DNA of 64,000 nucleotides from Brevibacterium sp. (GTDB taxonomy: Bacteria > Actinomycetota > Actinomycetes > Actinomycetales > Brevibacteriaceae): assembly GCF_031179145.1 (NCBI RefSeq), contig NZ_JAPSIB010000005.1, positions 44,500 to 108,499 of the forward strand. The letters are read 5' to 3'. The position numbers and the translations under genes were made by a program. Under the pieces are notes generated by a model. That model was given only the letters and a program-made list of their open reading frames with translations. It made no database searches and was not told the DNA's origin. Positions 51,717 through 59,530 of the stretch are shown here, piece by piece. The stretch's first letter is position 1. Each line of letters starts with the position of its first letter.

Positions 51717-51781
51717 TCACTTTCCTCCCTGACATCGGTCAGAGCGCCGAGGCGTCGTCCCCCGACCCGCGCCTACTGACC

Positions 51782-52036
51782 TCAGCCCGCCGGGCCCTCG
51801 TCCGGCCGCCCCTTCGGGTGGTACTCGATGTCGTCGACGTCGACATCTCCCGCGTCATCGGGTCCGCCCGTCCCGGGGGCAGTTCTCACGGCGGCGTCGT
51901 CGACATCGGGCTCCCGCAGCGTCTCGCTGTCGCCCGGCTTGTTCTGCCGCTGCCGGGTCTCGGTCTCGCTGCTCGGCGACTCGACGGTGTCCTCGTCCAT
52001 GCTGTCGTTGTGGACTTCACGATTCTGATCACTCAT
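51782..52036 (-). CDS. Small acidic, disordered hypothetical protein
   Basis: The 84-residue product begins MSDQNREVHNDSMDEDTVES and is rich in Asp, Glu, Pro and Gly, with no hydrophobic core. It has no family I recognise; similar short acidic proteins are common in actinobacteria next to membrane or stress genes. ATG 52036 is the right distance from a promoter for leaderless transcription, which supports the call. It converges with the CopC gene. Confidence 0.6.
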   Translation of the reverse strand: MSDQNREVHNDSMDEDTVESPSSETETRQRQNKPGDSETLREPDVDDAAVRTAPGTGGPDDAGDVDVDDIEYHPKGRPDEGPAG

Positions 52037-52042
52037 ACCCAA

Positions 52043-52071
52043 ACGCTACGCACGCCGCCGAGGCCTGTCCA
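52043..52071 (-). promoter_or_regulatory. Leaderless promoter of the small acidic protein
   Basis: On the minus strand TGGACA (52071-52066) and TAGCGT (52048-52043) are 17 apart, and the A of the ATG is seven bases past the -10 box. Confidence 0.5.
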
Positions 52072-52109
52072 GGGGTCGTGTGCCCCCGGGCGGATTGCGG
52101 CAAGCATCC

Positions 52110-53048
52110 CTACCCCACCAACCGCACGTGGTCGGCCAGGCCTGCGGACTCCGCGCTGAGCGCGTGTGCGGTGGCGAGGATCGTCTCCTCCATCGCCGAG
52201 GCGGCTGCCGTCGCCCGCACGTCCGCCCGGGCCGCGAGACTCACCGTCCGGGACAGGCTGGGCGCCAGCAGCTGCGCCGACTTCAAGCCCGGCCGGTCGA
52301 CGAGGACCATCGCCGGGACGATCGCGACTCCCAGCCCACGCTCGACGAACCGCAGGGCCGCGTCCATCTCCGCCCCCTCGACGACGATGGTCGGGACAAT
52401 CCCGGCCGCGTCGAAGGCCGCCGAGGTGGCCGCCCGCAGGTCATATCCGTGGTGGAAGGCGATCTGGGGGAGTGCGGCGACCTCGGCCAGGGTGACCCGG
52501 TCCGCCTCGACCAGCGTCGAGGTGTCGGCTGAGATCACGACGAGGTCCTCGGCGAGCAGGCCCTGGGTTCGCAGTCGGGGGCCGGGGGCTCCGGCGTCGA
52601 GGGTGCGGGTGACGAGGGCCAGATCGAGCTGTCCTACGCCGAGCGCGTCGATGAGCTCCCGGGATCCCTTCTCCATGAGAGTGAGCTCGATCCCGGGATG
52701 GTCGGTGTGGAACCGGCTGATCGCCTCGGCGAGGAGACTCACACACAGCGTCGGAGTGGCGCCGAGGCGGATCCTGCCCCGGCGCAGACCCGCGAGCTCG
52801 GCCATGTCGACCTTGACGGATTCCGCATCGGCGAGCATCCGGCGAGCGGTCGGGAGCAGAGTCTCGCCCGCATCGGTGAGACTGATGTGTCCACGCGCGC
52901 GGTTGAACAGCTGCGCGCCGAGTTCCCTCTCCAGGGTGGAGATCTGCCGGCTGAGGGAAGGTTGCGCCAGGTGAAGGGCGGTGGCGGCTTTCGTGAAATG
53001 TCCCGTTTCGGCGACCGCGACGAAGCTCGCCAACTGCTCTAGATTCAT
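52110..53048 (-). CDS. LysR-type transcriptional regulator
   Basis: The 312-residue protein has the LysR HTH at its start (MNLEQLASFVAVAETGHFTK, AATALHLAQPSLSRQISTLE, RELGAQLFNRARGHISLTDAG) and a periplasmic-binding-like effector domain from about residue 90 (RIRLGATPTLCVSLLAEAI, LDLALVTRTLDAGAPG). It is divergent from the flavoprotein gene with a short shared promoter containing a T-N11-A type site. The flavoprotein substrate, or a product, is the likely co-inducer. Confidence 0.93.
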   Translation of the reverse strand: MNLEQLASFVAVAETGHFTKAATALHLAQPSLSRQISTLERELGAQLFNRARGHISLTDAGETLLPTARRMLADAESVKVDMAELAGLRRGRIRLGATPTLCVSLLAEAISRFHTDHPGIELTLMEKGSRELIDALGVGQLDLALVTRTLDAGAPGPRLRTQGLLAEDLVVISADTSTLVEADRVTLAEVAALPQIAFHHGYDLRAATSAAFDAAGIVPTIVVEGAEMDAALRFVERGLGVAIVPAMVLVDRPGLKSAQLLAPSLSRTVSLAARADVRATAAASAMEETILATAHALSAESAGLADHVRLVG

Positions 53049-53052
53049 GGTA

Positions 53053-53067
53053 ATAGCCTACTGCTAT
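53053..53067. promoter_or_regulatory. LysR box candidate
   Basis: ATAG-CCTACTG-CTAT is an inverted repeat of the T-N11-A kind, located in the 76-bp gap between the LysR and flavoprotein genes, close to the LysR start. Confidence 0.55.
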
Positions 53068-53124
53068 GAAGTCGAGCAGAACAATGCATTGGACGTATCG
53101 CCGGGGTGTTCCTAGCGTGGAAGC

Positions 53125-54867
53125 ATGACCTCACCACAGAATCTCCGCGAACATGTCCTCTCCACCTCGGTGCTCGTCATCGGCACCGGCGGATCGGGAC
53201 TCCGGGCGGCCATCGAAGTCGCCGAGGCCGGAGTCGATGTCCTCGCCGTCGGCAAACGTCCCAAGCACGACGCCCACACCTCGCTAGCCGCCGGCGGCAT
53301 CAACGCCGCCCTCGGCACCATGGACCCCGAGGACTCCTGGCAGCAGCACGCCGCCGACACGATCAAGGAATCCTACGGACTCGCCAACCCCCGCACCGTC
53401 GAAATCGTCACCCGGGGCGCGGCCCAGGGCGTCGCCGACCTCGAGCGCTGGGGCATGGACTTCGCGAAGGAGGACGACGGGCGGATCTCCCAGCGCTTCT
53501 TCGGCGCCCACACCTTCCGCCGCACCGCCTTCGCCGGCGACTACACGGGCCTCGAGATCCAGCGCACCCTTGTCGGCCGCAGCGAACAGCGGGGCATTCC
53601 CATCCTCGACACCGTCTACATCACGAAGCTCCTCGTCTCGGACGGCCGGATCTTCGGCTGCTTCGGCTTCGACCTCGTCGACGGCAGCCGCTATCGCATC
53701 CACGCCGACGCGGTCATCCTCGCCGCCGGCGGCCACAACCGGATCTGGCGTCGAACCAGCTCCCGCCGGGACGAGAACACTGGTGACTCCTTCCGCCTCG
53801 CCGTCGAGGCGGGTGGGCGGCTGCGCGACGCCGAGCTCGTCCAGTTCCACCCGTCGGGCATCATCGAACCGGAGAACGCGGCAGGCACCCTGGTTTCCGA
53901 GGCCGCCCGCGGGGAGGGCGGAATCCTGCGCAACAGCCTCGGCGAGAGGTTCATGGAACGTTACGATCCCGAGCGGATGGAGCTCTCGACCCGGGACCGA
54001 GTGGCGCTTGCGGCCTACACCGAGATCGCCGAGGGCCGGGGGACTCAGAACGGCGGCGTCTGGCTCGACGTCTCCCACCTCCCGCGCGAGACGATCATGA
54101 GCCGGCTGCCCCGGGTCTACCAGACGCTGATGGAGACGCAGATGCTCGACATCACCTCACACCCCATCGAGATCGCGCCGACCGCGCACTACTCGATGGG
54201 CGGGGTGTGGGTCGACCCGGTCGACCACAGCACCGACGTCGAGGGACTGTGGGCCATCGGCGAGGCCTCGTCCGGCCTCCACGGGGCCAACCGCCTCGGC
54301 GGCAATTCGCTCATCGAACTCCTCGTGTTCGGTCGGATCGTCGGCCGTTCCGCGGTGACGTACTCGGAGGAGTTGGAGGCGCAGGTGCGGTCGCGGGATT
54401 CCGTCGCCGAGGCGCGGGCTGAGATCGATGATCTGCTCGCCTCCGATGGGCCGGAGAATGTGCGGGCGCTGCAGCGGGAGGTCCGCACTCTCATGACCGA
54501 GCACGCCGGAGTCGTGCGCGACGAGGAGGGTCTGCTCGCCGGCTTGGAGAAGCTGGCCGGGATCGAGGACAGGATGGGGCAGGTGGGGATCCATCCCGAC
54601 ATCGCCGGGTTCTCCGACCTCGCCCATGCCTTCGACCTCAGGTCCTCGGTGCTCGCTGCGCGGGCGACCCTCGAATGTGCTCTCGAGCGCCGGGAGACGC
54701 GCGGCTGCCACAATCGCAGTGACTATCCCGACCTCGACGAAAGTCTCCAGGTCAATCTGGTGTGGTCGCCGGAGGCCGGGGTGATCAGGGAGGACATCCC
54801 GCCGGTCGACCCCGAGGTGGCCGCGCTCATGCGCGAGGTCAGCCAGGAGGGCAAGCTCGTCGAATGA
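53125..54867 (+). CDS. FAD-dependent oxidoreductase of the succinate dehydrogenase/fumarate reductase family
   Basis: The 580-residue protein has the FAD-binding start TSVLVIGTGGSGLRAAIEVA (about 14-33), the HTSLAAGGINAALG segment (family flavin-attachment His region), FRRTAFAGDYTGLEIQRTL, IPILDTVYITKLL, and HYSMGGVWVDP and GLHGANRLGGNSLIELL. The C-terminal domain shows the arginine-rich ALERRETRGCHNRSDYPD, the conserved R-x-x-H-x-R element. Family members include SdhA, FrdA, L-aspartate oxidase and CrtI-like reductases; without iron-sulfur or membrane subunits beside it, it is not a respiratory complex and may reduce a small acid. Under the LysR regulator. Reads to a terminator at 54927. Confidence 0.88.
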   Translation: MTSPQNLREHVLSTSVLVIGTGGSGLRAAIEVAEAGVDVLAVGKRPKHDAHTSLAAGGINAALGTMDPEDSWQQHAADTIKESYGLANPRTVEIVTRGAAQGVADLERWGMDFAKEDDGRISQRFFGAHTFRRTAFAGDYTGLEIQRTLVGRSEQRGIPILDTVYITKLLVSDGRIFGCFGFDLVDGSRYRIHADAVILAAGGHNRIWRRTSSRRDENTGDSFRLAVEAGGRLRDAELVQFHPSGIIEPENAAGTLVSEAARGEGGILRNSLGERFMERYDPERMELSTRDRVALAAYTEIAEGRGTQNGGVWLDVSHLPRETIMSRLPRVYQTLMETQMLDITSHPIEIAPTAHYSMGGVWVDPVDHSTDVEGLWAIGEASSGLHGANRLGGNSLIELLVFGRIVGRSAVTYSEELEAQVRSRDSVAEARAEIDDLLASDGPENVRALQREVRTLMTEHAGVVRDEEGLLAGLEKLAGIEDRMGQVGIHPDIAGFSDLAHAFDLRSSVLAARATLECALERRETRGCHNRSDYPDLDESLQVNLVWSPEAGVIREDIPPVDPEVAALMREVSQEGKLVE

Positions 54868-54926
54868 GCGGTGCGGCTGAGGGGCGATGGTCCGGCCGCG
54901 GGCTGATGGTCCGGCGCCCGGACACA

Positions 54927-54961
54927 CAGCAGCTCCGGTGGGTGTCCCACCGGAGCTGCTG
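54927..54961. terminator. Bidirectional terminator hairpin
   Basis: CAGCAGCTCCGGTGGG and its exact complement form a 16-bp stem with a three-base loop (TGT) between the convergent flavoprotein and DUF3618 genes. Confidence 0.9.
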
Positions 54962-55023
54962 CGTCTCTTCATGCGCCCGACTGCTTGAGCGCACTGGCTA
55001 TGAGCTGTTCAGACCTTGGCTGT

Positions 55024-55803
55024 TCAGGCCTGGTGTTTGCCGCCCGGCTGATCCGAGGGGTAGCCGGGGCCGCCTGGCTGCGTCGAGTAGCGCGGCCGAT
55101 CCGGATCCCCGGTGACCACCGGTCGGCTCGACGGCGCGGTGCCCGTCGGACCCGAGTGGTCTGGCTGGCTAGAGGAGCTCGACAGTCCGGACTCGCTCGA
55201 ATCCTGGACATTCGACTTCGCCTCTTCGGCACGTCCTTTGACGTGCTCGGCAGCGTCCTGCCCCTCGCTCTTGACGTTCTGCGCAGCATCCTGCGCAGTG
55301 CCCTTCACTTCCTCGACGGCCTCCTGGGCGGGCTCCTTCATGCCCTCGGCGACGTCCTGGGCGGCGCCCTTGACCTCGGAGACCAGCGGTTCGGACTTCT
55401 CCTTGATCTGCTGTGCCGCCTGCTTCTCGCGCTCGCTCACCGGCAGCAGCGCGGCGGCGAGCATTCCCGCGCCGAAGGCGATGAGGCCTGCAGCGACGGG
55501 GTTGCCCTGGGTCTGCTGGCGAACCTGCTGCGGAGCACCTTGGACCGCCTCGGCGGCCTCGTGGGCCTTGTCCTGCATCACGTCCTGTGCGTGCTGGGCC
55601 TTGGCGCCGGCAGTGCCGCTTGCGTGGTCTGCCTCGCCCATGACTTTGCTCTTGAGCTGACCGACCTTGCTGCGGACTCCGTCCATCTGACGCTGCGCGA
55701 TCGACGACGGGCTGACCTTCTCCTGCACGGCATCGACGTCAGTGCCCAGTTCTGCGCGGGTCTCTTCGATCTGTCGACGGATTTCATCTGGTGACTGGCT
55801 CAT
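55024..55803 (-). CDS. DUF3618 / LEA-like repeat protein
   Basis: The 259-residue protein begins with the DUF3618 motif SPDEIRRQIEETRAELGTDV, then a long helical region full of 11-residue-like repeats (AAQQIKEKSEP, VKGAAQDVAEGMKEPAQE, VKGTAQDAAQNVKSEGQD, VKGRAEEAKSN), with one hydrophobic helix GLIAFGAGMLAAALLP at about 109. The C-terminus is a Pro/Ser/Gly-rich tail. The repeats resemble LEA or apolipoprotein-like amphipathic helices. It is the last of a three-gene operon (56427-57347, 55820-56413, 55024-55803) with gaps of 13-16 bases. DUF3618 genes often sit with holin-like genes; function unknown, perhaps envelope protection under stress. Confidence 0.88.
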   Translation of the reverse strand: MSQSPDEIRRQIEETRAELGTDVDAVQEKVSPSSIAQRQMDGVRSKVGQLKSKVMGEADHASGTAGAKAQHAQDVMQDKAHEAAEAVQGAPQQVRQQTQGNPVAAGLIAFGAGMLAAALLPVSEREKQAAQQIKEKSEPLVSEVKGAAQDVAEGMKEPAQEAVEEVKGTAQDAAQNVKSEGQDAAEHVKGRAEEAKSNVQDSSESGLSSSSSQPDHSGPTGTAPSSRPVVTGDPDRPRYSTQPGGPGYPSDQPGGKHQA

Positions 55804-55819
55804 GATTCATCGCCCCTGT

Positions 55820-56413
55820 TCACTTGAGTGCTTCTGGGATCTCTTTGACGGTCTCCGTGGTCTGCGGAACGCCCTCGACTGCTTTCAGTTCCTTCTTGCC
55901 CTTGAGGGCGAGGATGGCCGCGACGATCGCCCAGATGATTGCGACGATGATCGCTGCCCACACCGGACCGGTGAGGTTGGAAATGCCGGCCCACAACGCA
56001 AGCGAGAGGAAGAGCAGCACCATGTAACCGGCCAAGGCGGCGCCGGTGAACATCCCGGCCCCCTTGCCTGCTTTGCTGGCCGACTCGCGCAACTCGGCTT
56101 TTGCCAGTTCGACCTCCTGGCGCATCAGCGTGGAGAGGTCCCGGCTGACCTCCTTGAGCATGTCGCCCAACGACTGCTCGCGTGCGCGCTGGTCAGGATC
56201 GGCACCGATGAGGTGGTCCTGGTCAGACCGCGGGGCGCCGGCTCCTGGGACTCCGGTCCCCGGAGATCCGGCTCCCGGGACTCCGGCTCCCGGGACTCCG
56301 GCTCCCGGGGCTCCGGCTCCTGGAACTCCGGCCCCCGGAACTCCGGCTCCTGGGGCGCCGGTCGGGTGGGCGCCTGGTTCGTGGCCGGGCATATGGTCTC
56401 GTGGCTGTGTCAT
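55820..56413 (-). CDS. Phage holin-family (DUF1469) membrane protein with Gly/Ala/Pro repeat head
   Basis: The 197-residue protein has two closely spaced hydrophobic helices (GMFTGAALAGYMVLLFLSLA and GPVWAAIIVAIIWAIVAAIL) preceded by LGDMLKEVSRDLSTLMRQEV and ELAKAELRESASKAG, the hallmark of the DUF1469/actinobacterial holin-like family. Residues about 12-60 are a run of (G-A/V-P-G-A) units, encoded by a tandem DNA repeat (about 56230-56360). The head is unlike the family's usual short N-terminus. It is the middle gene of the operon. Confidence 0.88.
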   Translation of the reverse strand: MTQPRDHMPGHEPGAHPTGAPGAGVPGAGVPGAGAPGAGVPGAGVPGAGSPGTGVPGAGAPRSDQDHLIGADPDQRAREQSLGDMLKEVSRDLSTLMRQEVELAKAELRESASKAGKGAGMFTGAALAGYMVLLFLSLALWAGISNLTGPVWAAIIVAIIWAIVAAILALKGKKELKAVEGVPQTTETVKEIPEALK

Positions 56414-56426
56414 CGGTTCGACCTCC

Positions 56427-57347
56427 TCAGTTCAGTCCTCGAGCGCCGTCGTCCGGGAACGTCGGATCGACTCGGCTCGGCGCCGCACTCGGCGAGCTGG
56501 TCGGGTATGCCGGTGGCTGCGACGGGTACCCGGGCGCGGTCCTCGTCTCCGGGGCGCCGGTGGCGGGAACTCCGCCCTCGAGCGGATCCCTTCTGTAGTC
56601 GCCCGCCTGCGGAGGAACCGAGGGTGGGCTGGAGACGGGAGCGCCGGCCCCGGACGAGGGAGAGCCGGTGCTGGAGTTCGAGCTGCTGCTCGAGCCCGAG
56701 CCGCTGCTGTTCTCCTTGAGGCTGCGCGCGAGCCGACCGGCCACCAGACCCGCTCCGGCGGCGATCGCCAGGAACGTTCCCGGGCGGTTGCGGGCGAATC
56801 GCTTGGTCTCCTCGAGCACCGAGGAAGGATCTCGGTCGTCGAGCCAGCCGGCAACGCTTCCCAGGCGGCTGGCGGCTTCCTGCACCCATTGAGTGGCGAT
56901 GCCGTTCTGCTCCGAGTTGTCTGCCATCGAGCGCAGCTCTTCACTGACGGACTTCAATCCCTCGGCGGCACGCTTCTGCTGGGTGCCTGCCTGCTCGTTG
57001 AGGTCGTGCTGGAGGGTGTGCATCAGGCTCTGAGCCTGGCCCTTCGCTTCCTCGGCGACATTCCGGGCTTCGCCCTTGGCGGTGTCGGCGACGTGGCGAC
57101 CGGCGGCGGCGCCTTCCTGGCCGACCTGCTGGGCCTCACCCTTTGCGACATCGGCCCTGGAATTCTCGTCCTGACCCGGTGACACCGCAGGCGGCTCGGA
57201 CTGTGATGTGGAGCGCGGCCGAAATGGCGGTGAACCCAAAGGATCGGTGGCGGATGTTCCGCTGGGGCGAGTTGCCAAGGGGTCGTTGGCGGCGGTTGGT
57301 TCGGTTCGGGGTGCCAAGGGGTCTTCAGGGAAATTCTGATTGCTCAT
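56427..57347 (-). CDS. LEA-like/DUF-type repeat protein with one membrane helix
   Basis: The 306-residue protein starts at ATG 57347 after AGGAAG. It begins MSNQNFPEDPLAPRTEPTAA, with Pro/Ser/Thr-rich head, then amphipathic Lys/Ala/Glu helices (VAKGEAQQVGQEGAAAGRHV, ADTAKGEARNVAEEAKGQAQ), a single hydrophobic segment RPGTFLAIAAGAGLVAGRLA (about 205-225) and a Ser/Pro/Gly-rich tail. It resembles its operon partner at 55024 in design, suggesting a common origin or shared job. The upstream region (57348-57657) has no clear gene. I do not recognise a family name. Confidence 0.75.
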   Translation of the reverse strand: MSNQNFPEDPLAPRTEPTAANDPLATRPSGTSATDPLGSPPFRPRSTSQSEPPAVSPGQDENSRADVAKGEAQQVGQEGAAAGRHVADTAKGEARNVAEEAKGQAQSLMHTLQHDLNEQAGTQQKRAAEGLKSVSEELRSMADNSEQNGIATQWVQEAASRLGSVAGWLDDRDPSSVLEETKRFARNRPGTFLAIAAGAGLVAGRLARSLKENSSGSGSSSSSNSSTGSPSSGAGAPVSSPPSVPPQAGDYRRDPLEGGVPATGAPETRTAPGYPSQPPAYPTSSPSAAPSRVDPTFPDDGARGLN

Positions 57348-57657
57348 AGCGCTTCCTCCTTGTTCAGGGTGCCTTGCCGTTGTCGCGCGATGTTGCTCAT
57401 GGCCTGCGTGCCGATCGGACGGCAGCGATGAATCGGCCGTCACGTGTCATCAGTTCCGCAACGAAAGCATCACTCCTCCGTATCGACGATGATGAGCAGC
57501 TGCGAACAGGTGTTGGATCGGCGAAAGCCACCTTGTGTCCATCTGATCCGCTGCAACTGCTTGGAACACCGAGAATACGCGGTGGGGACAGAATGAAAAG
57601 GTGTGCACGAAACTCACTTAAAGTACCCGCGGACGGGAAAGGAGGGTTGCGAGGCTC
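57348..57657. other. 310-bp gap upstream of the holin-like operon
   Basis: Candidate short frames are not supported. It lies between two minus-strand genes: the Fur-family gene ends at its right side and the operon starts at its left, so it must hold the operon promoter. I see no striking repeat or RNA motif. Confidence 0.4.
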
Positions 57658-58098
57658 TCAGGACGTCTCTGCGCTCGTGGAGCAGTCGGCGCAGATTCCG
57701 AAGACCTCGAAAGTGTGACTGATCGCGGTGAACCCGTTGGAGCGACCGACGTCGTCGAGCCACTGCTCGACGGGCGGACTGATCTCGACGGCGGTGCCGC
57801 ACTGTCGGCAGACGATGTGATGGTGATGCTCGGCAGTGTGGCAGGAGCGGAAGAGCCGTTCACCGTCGGGGCTGGTCACGGTATCGATCTCGCCGTCATC
57901 GGCGAGGCGGTTGAGCTGCCGGTAGACCGTTGCCACACCGATTCCTGAACCAGAGGCATTGAGCAGCCGGTGGAGCTCCTGCGCGGAGACGAAGCCACCC
58001 AGCGTCGACAGTTCCGCGCTGATCGCGCTCTTCTGCTGCGTGCTGCGACGCGGTTTCCGAGTCGCCTCCGAGTCGGCGGGGCCTGTGCGGCCGGTCAT
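57658..58098 (-). CDS. Fur-family metalloregulator, probably Zur-like
   Basis: The 146-residue protein starts at ATG 58098, five bases after AGGGAG. It has the Fur winged helix (TLGGFVSAQELHRLLNASGS, GVATVYRQLNRLADDGEIDT), then the zinc and sensor residues SCHTAEHHHHIVCRQCGTAV and FEVFGICADC: two CxxC pairs for the structural zinc and a His cluster. The AEHHHH region is common in Zur and other Fur proteins. Divergent from the AztD-like gene across a Fur-type box, which favours zinc as effector. Iron sensing cannot be excluded. Confidence 0.85.
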   Translation of the reverse strand: MTGRTGPADSEATRKPRRSTQQKSAISAELSTLGGFVSAQELHRLLNASGSGIGVATVYRQLNRLADDGEIDTVTSPDGERLFRSCHTAEHHHHIVCRQCGTAVEISPPVEQWLDDVGRSNGFTAISHTFEVFGICADCSTSAETS

Positions 58099-58210
58099 GA
58101 GGGCTCCCTGGGCAAAGCTGCGGCGTCGATGATCGTCTCTCATCCTAGTGGCCGCCCTGCGCCACGTGTGCCGACAGCCCGTGCACATCATGTAGGATCA
58201 CTTCCACTAG

Positions 58211-58225
58211 TGATAACGACTATCA
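58211..58225. promoter_or_regulatory. Fur/Zur box candidate
   Basis: TGATA-ACGAC-TATCA is a perfect inverted repeat in the 162-bp divergent promoter, with the A+T-rich continuation AATAAATATAACA. It resembles actinobacterial Fur/Zur operators with TGA..TCA ends, and lies 36 bases before the AztD-like start. Confidence 0.6.
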
Positions 58226-58260
58226 ATAAATATAACAGAACGACTATGTGAAGGACCTCC

Positions 58261-59517
58261 ATGAAGACTCGACAGCATTTCGTCGTCCCGTCCGCGGTCT
58301 TGGCCGCAGGACTCGCTCTCCTCGGCGGGTGTGCCGGTGAGAGCAGTGAGACCTCGGCTGCAGCAGGAGAAGGCGAAACCTCGCCATCGGCCCGGCCCTC
58401 CGTGCCGCCGACGGAGCTGAAGAAGCCGGAACCTCGGCTGGTGCTGACCTACGACGGCGGCCTCCTCACCCTCGACGCGCAGACGCTCGATGTCATCGAC
58501 GACACCCAGCTGGACGGGTTCAATCGGGTGAACCCGGCCGGAGACGGTCGTCACGTGATGGTGACGGCCGGGAACGAATTCCGGCTCTTCGACGCCGGCT
58601 CCTGGACCGAGCCGCATGGCGACCACTCCCACAGCTACTCCGTCCCGCCCGGAATGACGGACACGTCGTTCCCCTCGGACAAGCCCGGTCATGTCATCCA
58701 TCATGGACAGTCGACCGTGCTGTTCGGCGACGGGGACGGGAAGATGCAGATCCTCGACCCGGAGAAGCTCTCCGATGCCGACCCCCAGCCGCGCATCGTC
58801 GAGGCCGAGGCACCTCATCATGGGGCCGCAGTCCAACTGGACACCGGAGAGCTCATCCACACCGTGGGCACCGAGGAGGAGCGATCGGGAGTCGTGGTCC
58901 GCGACCAAGAGGGCCGCGAAACCGCCAGGAACGAGGACTGCCCGGGCGTGCACGGCGAAGCTGCCGCGAAGGACGACGTCATCGCATTCGGCTGCGAGAA
59001 CGGGATCCTCTACTACAGCCAGGGAAAGTTCACCAAGGTCGACTCAACGGACGAATACGGGCGCATCGGGAACCAGGCCGGCGACGAGAATTCGTCCGTC
59101 ATCCTCGGCGACTACAAGGTCGACGAAGACGCCGAGCTGGAACGGCCGGAACGCGTGAGCCTCACCGATACCCGCACCGGTCACCTCAAGCTGGTCGATC
59201 TGGGAACGTCGTACAGCTTCCGGTCTCTCGATCGTGGCCCCGAGGGTGAGGCGCTGGTGCTGGGAACCGACGGACAGCTCCATGTCATCGATGCCGAGTC
59301 GGGCAGAGAGGAGTCCGTCATCCCGGTGGTCGATAAGTGGACCGAGCCCCTCGAATGGCAGGAGGCGCGGCCGACTCTGTACGTGCAGGGGAAGAACGCC
59401 TATGTCAGCGAGCCCGCGAAGAAGACTCTCCACGTCGTCGATCTGGAGTCCGGGAAGGTGACCAAGAGCAAGGAGCTGCCCCACGCGAGCGACGAGATCA
59501 CCGGAGTCACCGGCTGA
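58261..59517 (+). CDS. AztD-like zinc metallochaperone lipoprotein
   Basis: The 418-residue protein has a lipobox LLGGCAGES (Cys about residue 24) and a predicted beta-propeller: repeating D-G-G-LLTLDAQTLDVIDD, D-GRHVMVTAGNEFRLFDAG, HGAAVQLDTGELIHTVGTEE and so on. His-rich loops EPHGDHSHSYSVPP and APHHGAAVQ near residues 118 and 182 supply zinc ligands, as in the AztD chaperone that feeds the AztC binding protein. No aztABC genes are adjacent, so it is an orphan here. Divergent from the Zur-like gene and probably induced when zinc is scarce. I did not use the symbol aztD because homology cannot be tested. Confidence 0.7.
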   Translation: MKTRQHFVVPSAVLAAGLALLGGCAGESSETSAAAGEGETSPSARPSVPPTELKKPEPRLVLTYDGGLLTLDAQTLDVIDDTQLDGFNRVNPAGDGRHVMVTAGNEFRLFDAGSWTEPHGDHSHSYSVPPGMTDTSFPSDKPGHVIHHGQSTVLFGDGDGKMQILDPEKLSDADPQPRIVEAEAPHHGAAVQLDTGELIHTVGTEEERSGVVVRDQEGRETARNEDCPGVHGEAAAKDDVIAFGCENGILYYSQGKFTKVDSTDEYGRIGNQAGDENSSVILGDYKVDEDAELERPERVSLTDTRTGHLKLVDLGTSYSFRSLDRGPEGEALVLGTDGQLHVIDAESGREESVIPVVDKWTEPLEWQEARPTLYVQGKNAYVSEPAKKTLHVVDLESGKVTKSKELPHASDEITGVTG

Positions 59518-59530
59518 TCCCACCCGGCCA

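Noticed and set aside
53125-54867. Respiratory succinate dehydrogenase or fumarate reductase complex
   Set aside because: No iron-sulfur or membrane-anchor subunit genes are adjacent, so only a family-level name is given.
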